64,000 nucleotides of DNA. Origin: Casuarius casuarius. Taxonomy: Eukaryota > Chordata > Aves > Casuariiformes > Casuariidae. Position 1 is the first letter of the stretch. Every line of letters starts with the position of its first letter. The DNA is taken from positions 467,610-531,609 of the forward strand of contig PTFA01000043.1 in the NCBI GenBank assembly GCA_003342895.1. The letters are read 5' to 3'. A model generated the notes under the pieces. The model made no database searches and was not told the origin of the DNA. It saw nothing but the letters and a program-made list of their open reading frames with translations. Of this stretch, positions 10,660 to 22,939 are shown piece after piece. A program made the translations under genes and the position numbers.

Positions 10660-13585
10660 TTTCTAAGGTAACAGATTTTCTTTTTTAAGCAGCCTTTTCC
10701 GCTATTCTTAGCTAGGAAGGAAAATATTTCTAAATTGTGCAGGTTTCACGCAACAGGTAAAATTTCCATAATGCTGCTGGTTTGGAATGATTCTGCCCCA
10801 AAACTGACAGCCTTAAACAGGCTCTACTCCAAACTTCAAGAATTATATCCCACTAGTGGTCGAGAGCCTCAGTGTTAGCGCCCAAGGTGCTCCACAAAGT
10901 TTGGATATCCCATCGCTGTCAAGTTGGGAAAAACAAAGAGCATCCGTAAAGAGGAATATCCAAAGCCACTGATCCTTTTCAAAGAAGGTTGGTGGTCTTC
11001 GCACACCCTTGATTCTTGACTAGCAACACGCTCCGCTTTCGTAAATGGGAGAAACTTCCAGGAGAGACAAGCCCTGAAAATGTACCAAAACCTATCTGCG
11101 TGGGAAGGGTTAAAACAACCTGAGTAGCTAAACCCCTGCAGCTATCATATAAGCCAGCCGCTTTTAGACAAATTGAGCAAAATAGTCCTTTCAGCTCAGC
11201 AGGCACATGACTAGCCGCACAAAGGAGTCCTTCTAGAAATCCCATGAATACCCCCATTATCCTAAGGATTGAGCACAGAGCCACGCATTTCACGCCCACT
11301 GCCACCTGTGATTAGCTTTTTTACAGTTATTATGGAGTACTTTGATGGCAATGATTGTTTAAAGGCCTCAACAAGCGTGCTAATGTGACTTGAGGACTTG
11401 ACTCCTTTTCATTCCCTGGTTGCTCCAGCTATCACACTAATTTACTTTAGGCAAAGGGGACAATAAAAAAAAAAATCTGCTCAAAGAAATCACTTAGCAT
11501 AAAATTGATTCAGTCTCTTAAAGAAACCCATGCCGGGATCCCATGTTAAAGTAAATTAGATATATGATCAAACAAAGCTAACAGTCATTTGAGCTTCGGA
11601 CTCTTGTGTAGCACTTTAGGTTTTTAACAGAATCAGCCAAAGAAAAACAAAGGAAGAAGCAAAGAATGGCCAATTGGTTTGCATGGAATTTTCCTTTGCT
11701 CTGCTTGGCGTTTTACAGTGCAAACGTGAAGCAAGATGTTAGCGTCAGGGAAAAATGTATTTTACTCTTTGCAAGTAGTGCTTCCAGAATGGATCTCATT
11801 GCACCACTCAGTACAAAATAACCTGATGCTGAGGGACCAGTAAAGGGGACTGGAGGACTCAGGAGAAAACAAGGGCTGCCGTGGTGATGAACAAGTGAAG
11901 ATGCATCAGGACTTCTTTGCTTTCTACAGACAGGTTGTGTTGATCTTAGTCTTGTCGTTCAAAACAGTATGTAGGGGTCTATACAGCAGAAGTGTGCAAC
12001 TGCATAGCAGTCCACAACTTCTCAAATAGTTTCCCTGCTCCTGTTTATTGCATATGCTCAGTTAAAGTAGTCAGATGTACATACCAATTTCTAGTAAGCT
12101 GAGGTGCTCTCCAGTTTCATGCTTCCAAATATATGTCTTTACTGAGACCCATGGTGCATTTTTTTTCCTGTTTTCAAGGCACTTTTAGAGGGTAAAAGCC
12201 TAATAAATACTCAAGGAGGAGGCATATTTCCTCTTCACAATTTTTCTGCTGAAACTGAAAATAGATTTATAGTTCTATCCTTGACGTTTTGTGTTTTCAA
12301 GGTGTCTCACGGTTAGATCCACACATGATACCAATTGCTGTCCAAATCCCAGACCTCCGTCTCAGGAGGCGGGTGAATACACCCCAGAGAAGGGACTGGT
12401 TACAGCGCCTGTACTGACAGAGCTCGGTCTTCGCAGAGCTGCGAACACCGCTTCCGTAATTCACAACCAGCTATCTACATCACTTTTTAAGCTCATCATC
12501 GGTACCGGCATAATACAATGAAGTTTATCAAATTACTTAAAGCTAATGAACAGAATGCACTGTTGCAGCTCCGTAGCAGGACGTGTTTAGTTACATTAAG
12601 TAAGTACTTTTCTGCAGAAGATATTACTGCTCCACCCAAGCAGTAAGCACAGCTTCCGGATGCAACAGCTAATGGAATTACATGTGGCACAAATATTTTA
12701 AATACTTTCTAGATAGAAAACAAGATTTGTGAGTAACATGGAGATGAGCAGATGAACAGAAGTAGTTTTGGCTTTGGGAATAGAGGTAAAAAAAGGCAAG
12801 AAGATTACTCAGCTTCTCTGGGGCATAACCAACAGAACTTAGTGGGTGGTCACACGGTGCTGCTTAGCATGTTACTTGTCGAGTCCAAGACCCCATTCAG
12901 CTCCATTCACTGCTCACTTTCCTTGGGGAAATGGCACTGCTGGCGATAGGTATGCTTAGTCTTCTTCACAGCCATTTTTCATAAGTCATTCTCCGAGTAC
13001 TGGAGCTAATGGAAACTTGGTTTGTTATGGATTTGTGTTGAGAAGTTGGTGGAGTTGTGAGACCTGAATGAAGCTCTGAGCAGTTACCAGTTTGCTGGTC
13101 CTTTCTCCTCATACGGCCCTTGGCTTCTCTTGTGTCTGATCAGATATCAGCTCTCACTCAGTTTTCCCATCAGTTGTGGCTCTAGTAAGAGCTCTCCTTT
13201 ACATAGAGGCCTATTTTCATGATGGTTGTAGGATTCAGTGAGATCTTTATTCTCCATCAAATTCAGCTGAAATCTGTCAATAGGCTTAAAAATTATTAGT
13301 GAAACTGGAAGACAGCCAGAGAGCATGAGCATTTCAGCTTTGCTCCCATGGTATTACCAGATATCATCATCTTTCTCTCATCCATGTTACAGACAAGTGA
13401 AAGCCCATCTTTCGGGATTATTTTTGTGTCACTGATATGCACATCTGAGCATGGTTTGCTGTAAACAGGGTGGCTGAGTAGCCACACAGTCACAACCACA
13501 CTCCACGGATGCGAGAACGTGTGCTGCTAAAAGGGAAGGGAAGAGGGGCTGAGCATCCCCCAGCCTTCCCAGTAAGCCTATGCTT
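10660..13585. other. Non-coding segment
   Basis: Short frames on both strands include 108 codons on minus at 10979-11305, none recognised. Poly-A occurs at about 11466-11476. The T run near 12160 is short. I see no gene, RNA gene or defined repeat. Confidence 0.55.
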
Positions 13586-13589
13586 GGCC

Positions 13590-13745
13590 AAAACCATTTC
13601 ACCTTGATGAATGTGGTTTTAATTGTGATGGAACAGTTTTTATTAATGTAGTAACACTTGAATTTGCAAAAAGGCTGTGTCACATTTATCATTACTGAAT
13701 GATGGGCCCAAGCAGGCAGCATTTCTATTAACAGGCCACACACGA
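13590..13745. promoter_or_regulatory. Small enhancer-like block
   Basis: Contains TTTTAATTGTGATGG, TTTTTATTAATGTAG, a GTCACATTTATCATTACTG word and CTATTAACAG in 150 bases. These resemble homeodomain, GATA and Hox/Meis-like sites. Part of a 104-codon minus-strand frame (13429-13743) overlaps it, with no known domain. Evidence is composition only. Confidence 0.22.
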
Positions 13746-13954
13746 TGCTCTCTGGAGCTTCTGTGGTAATAGTCTAATCCAATGCGACTTCCTAAAATTC
13801 TAGTCTCTCCTAAGGTGTAACTCCCTTTTTTTGCTTCCAGGGATCATGCTGCTTGGCACAGTCATCAATCTCTTCCACAGCTGGCCAATCTAGGCCAAAC
13901 TCGGGGCAAATATCTGTATTTGGTGAGCAAAGACAAGAAAGACACTTGCTTCAG

Positions 13955-14030
13955 GTTAAATCCTGGTTCCATTATCAATCCATGGGAGTTTCGCCATTGA
14001 CTTCAAAGGGTCCGAATTCTCCCCCCAGCC
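13955..14030. repeat. Ancient palindromic interspersed repeat remnant
   Basis: The sequence reads AAATCCTGG, CCAT, CCATGGGAGTTT, CGCCATTGACTTCAAAGGG and a degraded GAATTCTCC end. From memory it matches a palindromic element common in turtle and crocodile DNA and found in birds, whose core reads 'ccattgacttcaatgggagttttgccattgacttcaatgg'. The right half CCATTGACTTCAAAGGG is well preserved, and the left half has decayed. I do not recall a secure database name. It is an old, immobile copy. Confidence 0.45.
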
Positions 14031-14869
14031 TCATCCAGGGAGAGCAACAGCATCTTAGCAGTGCCCAGGGCCTGAAAAGAGCAGCTCCTTTTGGAGCAAA
14101 ACTTCTCCAAGTTTAAAGCCAATCTTTCATTAGAGGCCACAAGGCCTGGTCTTCCCTAAAAATATACCAAATAACTATTTCACCAGAGAATTTTAAAAGA
14201 GCTGTTATTTTATGCCCTAGTCATTGCAAAGCAGATTGGGTTAGTCTGGAAAAAGCAATCTAAAGGAGTAACATAAAATATTTAAAGATTTATAGAACAA
14301 GTGGCCCACTTAGTGGCTCATCTAACTTTTACTAAACATCTCTGGTTATGCCTTGCTAAGTCAGCAAAAAGAGGCTGAGATTTAAATAAATAAAACCTAG
14401 TGGAATGTAATAACAGGCAGGAAAAAAAAATATGATACATCAAGTTACTACTGAAAGCAATATTGAGCTCTAAGTGATCTCTGTACCAACGGCTATGTTT
14501 GTCTACCCAGCTGAAAAGGAGACAGCTTTAATCTCGAGGCTGCATGTTATTTAAATAAGCTGAAATTGTTTTCAGCGATGTGAAGTGCAGCCACTACAGA
14601 TAATGATCCCATTTTGGATTGGCTCTTTATTTTTTTTAACAAAGGGAGACAGGTGGATGTACTGAGCAGAAATGTAAACAGGTTTGGTTTTTTCATTAAC
14701 TCCAACAAATCATCACAGGACCTAGTTGCATGAAATATGAATTTGTGATAGTCTGATTGTTCCTTTTCCATCTCTTCCCCTCTCCTTGGTGTGTTACGGC
14801 CTAGGAAAAGATTTACTCCAGCAGTGTTCAGAGTGCCACTAGGGACAAAAGAGCTGCCCATACCTACAC

Positions 14870-14945
14870 CCAGTGGGCCAAATCCTCACCTGGAAGAAAT
14901 GACCCTAAAATTTATCACGGATTTATACACACTAAGAATTTATTC
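14870..14945. repeat. Second ancient palindromic repeat remnant
   Basis: The left arm GGGCCAAATCCTCACCTGG (about 14876-14894) and a right arm near 14920-14942 (GATTTATACACAC...) form an imperfect inverted pair. Comparing a 21-base arm with the reverse complement of the other gives about 13 matches. The left arm resembles the remembered sauropsid repeat arm 'gggccaaatcctcagctgg'. The copy is old and degraded. Confidence 0.35.
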
Positions 14946-14949
14946 CAAC

Positions 14950-17900
14950 AGTTTAGTTTCAGTTCAGAAAGACATGTTAAGTAACTGCTCAGTTACATAC
15001 TTAAAAGGGCAGATTTAAGTATTTTTTCTAAATTAGGAATGACTGCATCCCCTTCTACTGTGAGGAACCTTCTTCTCTTTCAGACCTGAACATGAATTAC
15101 TGAGAAGGACCAGGGCTAAAGGGTAATGGCTAGCTTTTGGTTTTACCAGTGTTGAGTCTGCTCCTTTGATGTACGTAAGGATTCATGGACATTTTTGGCT
15201 AAATTTCAAATGTTTCCACAGCAAAGAGAAAGATAGTAACAGTCTTAACCTACTGCTTCTCCATTTTCAAGAGTCTCCTCTCACAGACCTCTACAGCCCA
15301 GCATATATTACACTAGTGAAGTCAGCTTTACCTTCAGCTAAGAAGGCATACCAGCCTTTGGCTGCAAAGTTTTGTTTTTTAAAGTTATTTTGAGAAGCAG
15401 AAAGACAGGAGAATACCGCTATTAACGTGCAAGCTGGAACGGTGATGATCTGCACAGATCAAGGAGCTTCTCAGGAGGTCACAGTTCCCCATTTCAGTGC
15501 AGAATGCAGGCCACAAACCTGCGAGCAGTTTCTTCTGGACTGAGCAAAGGTCCTACATCTGTACTTCACTTTAGTCATCTGTATGACCAGTTATTTCAGG
15601 GTAGTGTGTATGTGCTTTAAGTGAGACCTACATTCCCTGCCTTGAGTAACCTGATAGGTAAGTGATTTAATAAAGTCCACTGTACAACTTTTGTTCTAAA
15701 TGCCAGAGGCCAACTCGTACTAGTTTGACATTATTTTTTTCGTATTTTGTGCTCAAGTAGTCCAATGTGAAAATGAGAAACTCACTGTAGTTAGGGGCTC
15801 AGGTGGCCTAAAGCAGAATATGGCCCGTTTAATCCCTGGAGAGCAGCTGTCAGGTAAAGCTTAGAAACATTAGCAAAAATGAAGTGGTATTATGGCAGGT
15901 CTAATTAACGGGTAGCTACAAGTGCATTGTATACCCAGGGCCAGGCGGAGGCAGATGGACCGTGCAATACATCTACTTGCACTACATCATTAATAACCTT
16001 CCTAAATGGCTGCAAGCCCCTGAACGCACTGCCTTTGCCTGAGCTTTTTATTATCCTCCTCGAGTCCGCTGCCCTGGTTTCGGCTCCCGGTTCCTCCCGC
16101 CGTGCCAGACGACCTTTTGCAGGGTGCACAACGCGGGGCTTTGCCTTCTGACTCCCCATGTACTCTGGCAAGGACAAGTCCCACGTTAGGTGACAAATCA
16201 TAGACAATGTTCCCAGGAGAGGAAATCCTCTCCTGGCTCCCGTGAGAACTGCTATTTCAGCTTTGCCAATAGGACATTTATAAGCAAATCAGAGGCTCTT
16301 CTAACGCCACTTTGTCTTTTCAGACTAATTTATGCCTTGTTCTTTATGCCTGTTTAGTTAAGGACGTGCTGCAGGTACGGAGAGAAAAATGTCACAGACT
16401 CACCACCTGGCTTCTCTGTTTTGATCCGGCTGGCAAACGCCAGAACCTCTGAACAGAAGGCTGCTAAATAATAAACAGACCGTGTCTTTAAAAACACCTG
16501 GCGCTTACTTAAAATGGTCATTTTGTATCTGGTTAGTCCCTGGGACATGTGTCAAACTCAAAGGCATGAGGCTCCCCTTTCCCTCCTTCACCCACCTAAG
16601 TACAACAGCAGAAAGCACAAGAAGGCACAACAGCAATTAAGTTTAGGAAAAGGTTATAATCGAGCCCAGCAGCAACAAGGAACATGAGGAACAGCAGCAA
16701 CAACCCCCGCCTCTTTTGAGTGTAAAAACTTCTGGAAAGGGAAGGAAAAAATAAATAAACAAGGATGAAAGAAATGCCCAGTGGCAACCATTTTCAGTGT
16801 GACCTAGTGAGCTTTCAACTTCAAACCAGGCGGATCAAGAGCTTCCCAGCGGCGTCACCTAGGGATCTGTCACTCGCACATCAAGCCCCGCTCAGTCTGC
16901 CTTGTCTCACGCCCACACGCTGCCAGACACAGAAATATCACGGCCTTCTTGCACGATAAGAGAAACAAAACAAAACAAAACAAAACCCCGGACCAACAGC
17001 AAGCCTGAAAACCAAGTGCACTGACAAGCCATGACCCTACTGTCCGCAGAAGGGCAATGCCACCAAGCCGACCAGAAAGGCAATGCACGCAGAATGGCAA
17101 TTTGGTAACCATCTGCTATTAAAATGCAATACTAGCCGGAGCCTTCCCGTGAGGTCTTCCCGCTCTCGGAGGTGACAAGAGCTGGGATGCGGTGAAAGGA
17201 ATCAATAGCTGCCCTGGGCTGCTTTGCAAACGGAGACCAGCTTCTTTCAGTCCCACCGTTTGGCTGCTGTGCAGTTACAGCGTGCTAAGGAGACGGCGTG
17301 TTGGTGTTTGGGATGTCAAATAAAAAACTATCAGTCAGCTGCACCTTCGCTAACAGACAGCTTTTATGCTATCTCTTACATGCCAGAAATGCCCCATGTT
17401 ATTCAGAATGTGTCCTTCAGCCTGACAGCTTGAGAAGAAGGGTCAGAAGTCAAAGACTAATATTTTTTGTGAAGCAGTGAAGAGCAAGCAGCAGTTGGGG
17501 AGGAACAGAAAGACACTGATCATTATCGTGAGAAAGAAATATTACTTTTGCCTGCATATTCTTTTACAAAATAGTTTTAAGTAACTCACAGAAAAGTAAT
17601 TACTCATTCAATGAGGGCTGCAATAATTTGTGAACAGCAGCCACACATTTACTATGCTGATTTTTGTCCAGTCCATTTGCACCGTATTCACAGCTAAAAA
17701 GTATTAATGGAGCCCAGAGAAGCCCTCCAGCAAAGTATTTCAAGTATTTAGTGTATAAGCTTGGCACTTATGGTCTGAAATACCTCATTGGGACAGGCAG
17801 CACTGACGAATTCTTGGCAGTTTTCTAGCTCAAGATAGATGAAGAACTTCTCAGTAATTTGAGACCACTGCTGAGAAACTATATACACACTTCCTTTTCC

Positions 17901-18850
17901 ATGAATCTATTAAACCAAGCAGTGAAAAATGGGCAGCCATCCTTACATTTTCAACAGTTTACAGAGCATTTTGCACACAAAGTAAGCAGACTCAATAGCA
18001 AGGGAGTAACACCCACTCTCTAACACAAAGCGAGGCATTTTTCATCGAACTATTTGTTATCAACATTTTAACTTGCTCTTTTGGAGCGCTTCTGAACCAG
18101 CCGTTAGAGAAGTTTCATGGGGAAATTAAAATGCACTCGGAAAACATCTATAAAAAAAGCTGGCATTGCACACTTGCATCGACCATATCTGATCCAAACA
18201 CTGCAGGAATCATCCTTGTGGGGTAAGTTATAATTAACCTGGCCATCTTCTCTCAGTTCTGGACAAAGCACTATCCAGTCACCACCCTTATCCAAGTGTT
18301 ACTACTGGGAAGGAATGATACGGCTGACTTAGTTCCAGCCAAATGCCGCAGAAGAAGCAGTTTAGTGATTTAAAAATATATTTGCACCAGAGAAGTTCCT
18401 GAAACACTCACAGAAGATCTTCACTGCAATATTAATAGAAAGATGTTCCCAAGATGGTTATAGAAACACTTACTTTTGTATATATTCAGCAAGATCTTTC
18501 AAGGTGGGGGTCAATATTTGTGCAGTGTCTTTCGGAGTGATCTGCTTCGATACCAGAAATGATAGCACGTGGTGGGGCATGAATGAGAAACGTGCAGAAC
18601 AACGCATATTCCAAATAGTCTGTGAACCGCACAAAAGCTAAATTCATTGTTATAAACCCTTCATGGAATAACTTGAAATTACAAAGTAGGACGCTAACAC
18701 ATTTGTTAGCATGTCAGCTGCAAAGAGACGACAGGACATATGGGCAGCAAAATTATTTCCAACAGAGTTTGTTACCAGATGAGAAAAACGTGGTCCAGCT
18801 TTAACTCAACTGGTTTTAATTACCAGTCTCTCTTGACTAAGATTGCACGG
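14950..18850. other. Non-coding segment with CpG-rich patch at 15.99-16.15 kb
   Basis: About ten CpGs cluster between roughly 16050 and 16140. A pentanucleotide (AAAAC) microsatellite lies at 16963-16986. Many short frames occur, none recognised. The plus strand has a TTTCAG acceptor-like site at 15599 and a GATAG/GTAAGTG donor-like site at 15656, which would bound a 57-base exon, but such pairs arise by chance. No gene is supported. Confidence 0.5.
16963..16986 (+). repeat. (AAAAC)n microsatellite
   Basis: Four to five uninterrupted AAAAC units followed by CCCC. It may be a simple repeat or the decayed tail of a retroposon, but no retroposon body is recognisable upstream. Confidence 0.9.
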
Positions 18851-18859
18851 GACTTCACA

Positions 18860-20080
18860 GCAATCGCCGGACGACGCAACCTGGCATGGGGAGCCGGCAC
18901 GCAGTGTCGCTTCTAAAGCTTCCCGAAGCCGGTGGAAGCCTGTCGGTTGATTCCAAGGGGCTCTGGAGTGGGCTGCAAATGGAGAAAAGCCGGCTCCGAA
19001 TGTCTTCCACCCGTTGGCAAACAAATGAGACATCATATTTGTGCAGTTCAAGCATTGTTGCCAAATTCTAATAGAATCAGAGTTTCTGTAATCCCAAAAA
19101 GGGGCTATGTGATCCTTGGAAACAAGAATCCCTTGTCTGGCCTTCCATTCGTTTTGTAAAACATGCTAAGTTTAATTTCAGTGCTTGGAGCTGCAGCTGG
19201 CCAAGGAGCAAAATCACATTCATGTGTTAAAAAAAGAACTGGAAATAGATGCAAGCTGCTAAATTTTGATACTGATCTGCAGCCAACCTCCAGAGAACGG
19301 TTGGGCCAGGAGTTCTGGGTTAGATTCCACTAAATAAGAAAAACATTATTTTATTTTTAATAATCATAGAACCAGATTTCCTCGTCGCTTCTTTCTCTCC
19401 ATGTAGGAAATATCTGAGATGCAGAATTAAGCACGTTTGCTTTCCAGTGAAAAACATCGGTGCACTATGCACCTCTCTCTCCACGGTTATTTTGACTGGG
19501 CTTTGCAATGCCAGCCGAATATCTGTGATGCCGCACCATCTGCAGAATTACGCTTTCAGGGCAGTAATTTGGGGAACAAAGAGATACCTGGTGTCATCCA
19601 AAGCTGCTATACAGAGAACCTCTGAATGGCCACACACTTTTCATGGATACTCACCTCTCACGGGCCCCCCATAAGCAAGATTAGGAGGTTCCCACTTCTT
19701 TCCAAACCCGTTGGGCCAAACCCTGATCGTGACAACTGAAAAGGGAACACGAATGTGTCATCTTGCCGATCACTGAGCAGGACACGACTGGGGTAACGCA
19801 GTTCAGACGCATCCAAACCTCCCGATCTTCTCCGCTGAACTCCTCACACCGAACCGTTCAGCAAGCCGAGCAAACCCCGGTTCAAGTCCGTGCGAGTTCA
19901 ATTCCTCAGGCGTCAGCCTCGTCGAACAAAATTCATCTTGGCTTTAGCACAAACTCATGGGAGTTTGTTCTGGTTGGTACATATGCCTTGCCCAGTTCCT
20001 GTACTTCCAGAGTCGGCCAGCATTAACGTACAATCGCTTGCTTATTCCGTATAAACGCGGCAGTTGCGGGGGTACCTTTG
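18860..20080. promoter_or_regulatory. Two CpG-rich patches
   Basis: CpG is locally frequent at about 18845-19010 (roughly 14 sites) and again at about 19763-19935 (roughly 15 sites). The DNA between them is ordinary. Each patch is too short for a classical island. GTTCAAGTCC and GTTCAATTCC at 19879-19904 resemble tRNA B-boxes, but no A-box or cloverleaf is found. These may be enhancer cores or short unmethylated patches. No exon boundary is convincingly associated. Confidence 0.3.
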
Positions 20081-20181
20081 CAGCACTATGGAGAGCAGGA
20101 TCACTTTTGCAATTCCTGTTAAACTTTACGAGAACCATGGGGCTTGAAGCCAAATTAATTCTCCTACACCAAGCTAAACAT

Positions 20182-20210
20182 TATTATTACGCCTAAATAT
20201 TATTACGCCT
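20182..20210 (+). repeat. 13-bp direct repeat at 16-bp spacing
   Basis: TATTATTACGCCT occurs at 20182-20194 and again at 20198-20210, separated by AAA. It contains CpG in both copies. It is probably a local duplication. No function is visible. Confidence 0.8.
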
Positions 20211-20214
20211 GCCA

Positions 20215-22465
20215 TGTTTAGTCTCTGTATTTCTACCTCAGGCAAATACTTACTGAATCTATGCTGGAAAGTAAGTATTCCCCCAAAAGAAAAAAAAAAA
20301 AGACTGATATTTTACAGAATTGAATGAGAATTCCACTGTGTGCAGGCATATAAAATATTTTTAAAAGTAAAGCAACCAAGGTCTATGAGCCTTAGTAGTT
20401 GTTTGAAATTTTCCTTATCTAGTCACATATTTTAAATTATATTTTTTGGTGTTACTTATTTTAAAAAGCATGCTGCAGGTCCATGAGTTTACTATACTTA
20501 CGACTTGACTAATAAGCTGTCTTGCTGTAAGGAAGAAAAACGACCTAAGCAGTAGTAAGTAAGTACTTACATACTTATGCAGTACTTAAGAAAAACTACT
20601 GTGCTACAGCGAGACATGGCCTTACTGTAACGCAGTTTTCTCATCTCACTGGCAATCCTCCAGTAAAAATGGCAACAAGGTTTGCATTTTGTTTTAATCC
20701 TTATTCTAAAAGCAACCACAATGACAAGTATGCGTGGCAATGAGACCTTATTCCTAGCCTGGAACCTGCCTAAAATTCGATTACACTAGGGCTATTCTAG
20801 ACTTGTTAAGACGCTTTTGTTTGTGTTCTTGGCTGCTCTCCAGCTAGTCCATCTTGCCACACAGCTTGCAAACAGAGACTTCTTCCTCTCTTTTATTTCC
20901 TCTGCTGTTCCAAGCATCCATTTTACTTGCTCTTGTTGGGAATGGGTTTGAGGCCGAATTAAAAAAAAAAGATACGTTCTTTGTCAGTCTGAAAATATTT
21001 AATTGGTTTGCATGCTAAGCTTAAAAAGCACTAACATTTTCATCTGTTCAAATCTGAACCTAGCCTGAGGCCATAGGCAGACCTACACCAAATATGAAAT
21101 GCAGGACTAAAATAACAGCTCAGAAGCATGGCTGTAGTAGCAAAGACAGAAAACTCTCAGCAAAGCTTATCCTTAGCACATACAGAGTGCCCAGCAACTG
21201 CCACCGGCGGGTCTTCTCTGAGTCACCTCCACTTGTAAATAATGTATTTCTGGAGTCGAGCATCCAAAACAGAAATACATTTTGATGACACCTGTAATAC
21301 AGCAACTTCTTGGAGAAATAACATTTCTCTGGTCTGTGGTTGGATGACTCTTAGACCCCCAAGTATGACAAACAACCTTATCCTTAGTAGAATTTGCTCC
21401 TCACTGCTGCTTTCTCACTTTGTTCACCAGTATGTATTTCAGAAAAAAGCATTTATTAAAATGCAAGAGGTGTAGAGTTCCTTAATTTTGTTACAAATCT
21501 TTTTTAGCTGTCCTACCTGATTGTGAGGTATAGTTTATCTCTGTATGAAACTTTGTAATATTTATGAAAACAAGATGCTAGCGTATGGTAAGACCTTCGT
21601 ATCTGGGCATCACACAATCCAATGATCTGAAACATTAGACATGAGGTTTCAGTCCAAGCCGTAATGAACACAAGTGCGATCTGAAGAACTGAGATCCTGT
21701 GTCAGATTTCATACTCCTCAAAGTTCACAGGTGGTTGGACGCAGGGATTTAATTCAGGATCATCTCATTTCAAGTTAATGTGAAACGCGGGGCAGAGAGG
21801 ATGAAGCAACTGAGAAAAGAATCTTTTCAGCAGCAGTTAAGTTGATCCTTTTAAACTTCACTGGAGATTCCCTTCAGGAGAGAAGCGTATTTGTGTGGGG
21901 ACCAGAGCTGTGCAAAACCTTTGTTACAAATGATAAAACATGGGCCAGGCTGAAAACGTCTTCTGCTGAACCTGTGCCAAGGAACGAGATTTGACCTGAT
22001 TAATAAAAAATGCATAGGTTGATAATATTGCAAAGTTTGACCTCAGATACCAAGGCATGTTTGCTGATTCAGGTTGAGTTTCCCTTTGAGGTTTGGAGCT
22101 CGATGCCTAACACAGGCTGAAGGTATACAAAGCAAAAAGATAGCATTTGAACAGAGCTCTACAAACTGACCCATACTCGACTCCAACGAGAACATAACGG
22201 TTTACTCAGCTGCAAAAGAGCAGAAGCTCAAGAGAAATTCCTCTGCTTTCTTTAATTTTAAAGATACGTTTGGATTCTAGCACAAATGGGAGACGTTTTT
22301 TTTGCGAATGCGTACTCAAAAAAGTGCATCACTTGCATTTTAAACCACACGTCGAAGCCAGAAGGGAAGGTTTGCTTCCACCGAGAGCAACAAATTAAAA
22401 AAAGAAAGCCCGTAAGACTGACTTTATAAATCTTTGGATTATCCTGCCGTCTGTGGGGTATCTTC
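20215..22465. other. Non-coding segment
   Basis: Contains a 12-bp perfect palindrome GTAAGTACTTAC at 20559-20570, an A-rich run at about 20287-20301, and the inverted repeat at 21241-21281 listed separately. No gene is recognised. Confidence 0.55.
21241..21281. repeat. Perfect 12-bp inverted repeat with 17-nt loop
   Basis: AATGTATTTCTG (21241-21252) is the exact reverse complement of CAGAAATACATT (21270-21281). The 17-base spacer does not extend the stem. The stem is too short for a microRNA precursor, and the outer flanks do not pair. It could be a decayed hairpin-type mobile element end or chance. Confidence 0.8.
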
Positions 22466-22469
22466 TATC

Positions 22470-22645
22470 TAAACCGCCGTAACCCACAAAGGGATTAGGA
22501 CGGACGGGCTCGCGCGCGCTCGCTCCTTGGCGTCCCGGCGGGAGCCAGCCCAGCCGCGGCGCAGCGTGGGCAGCCAGGAAACCGCCCAAGCCGGCGCGGT
22601 GATTATGTGCATGCTCGGGGAGACGCATTGAGCAGCGAGCCGAAA
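22470..22645. promoter_or_regulatory. Dense CpG patch, possible promoter
   Basis: I count about 24 CpG sites in roughly 175 bases, including a CGCGCGCG run near 22510, the highest density in the window. It is flanked by AT-rich DNA. Immediately to the right lies an open plus-strand frame that ends in a GTGAGT donor-like site, and a G-quadruplex motif is 280 bases further on. Together this resembles a CpG promoter with a first exon, or a CpG-bearing enhancer. No TATA box is visible. The plus-strand direction is inferred only from the donor site. Confidence 0.4.
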
Positions 22646-22755
22646 TGTTTGTGTGTGTCAGATCAATCTTTTCACTGACCAGGACAGCTGTACTCGCAGG
22701 GGGATCACCAATCATCCTGCTAGGAACTGCTTCTGTCCTTCAACAGGCAATTAAC
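22645..22755 (+). other. Possible first exon ending at a splice donor
   Basis: An ATG at 22645 opens a frame running through a hydrophobic stretch (about residues 14-34, including AVLAGGSPIILLGTASVL). It reaches AAC/GTGAGTCC at about 22752, close to the vertebrate donor consensus. If unspliced, the frame stops about 57 codons from the ATG, near 22818. The start sits directly downstream of the CpG patch. I do not recognise the peptide, and no partner exon with a matching phase was found. It may be the 5' exon of a non-coding transcript, or chance. Confidence 0.2.
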
Positions 22756-22902
22756 GTGAGTCCATTACAGCTCCCCGGAGGCCCCTGGGGGGCTGCAAAA
22801 GGCATCGACTGAAAGGTCAGAAACCTCATGAGGACGGGAAAGAAGCTGTGCCTGGCGAAATGGAGTGGAAAGCAGTAGCTATTTGTCACCCGCTAGTAAT
22901 TC

Positions 22903-22921
22903 AAAAAAAAAAAAAGAAGAA
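22903..22921 (+). repeat. Poly-A run grading into purine tract
   Basis: A 13-base A run is followed by GAAGAAGGGAAGGG, leading directly into the G-quadruplex motif. Confidence 0.85.
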
Positions 22922-22939
22922 GGGAAGGGTGGGAGGGGG
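22922..22939 (+). other. G-quadruplex motif
   Basis: Four G-tracts (GGG, GGG, GGG, GGGGG) are separated by loops of 2, 1 and 1 bases. This fits the classical quadruplex rule and favours a parallel, stable fold. It lies about 280 bases right of the dense CpG patch, a placement common around vertebrate promoters. Folding itself is inferred from known rules. Confidence 0.75.

Noticed and set aside
19355..19380. AATCATAGAACCA resembling the 3' end of a minus-strand CR1
   Set aside because: Only one repeat unit and no CR1 body on the expected side.
19879..19904. Two tRNA B-box-like words GTTCAAGTCC and GTTCAATTCC
   Set aside because: No A-box at the right distance upstream, no acceptor stem, and only four of five pairs in the presumed T-stem.
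21565..21600. Partial similarity to mature miR-31 (AAGATGCTAGC)
   Set aside because: Several mismatches outside that word, and the flank does not fold into the complementary hairpin arm.
22676..22697. REST/NRSF-like half site around GACCAGGACAGC
   Set aside because: Only the GGACAG half matches. The left half fails at most positions.
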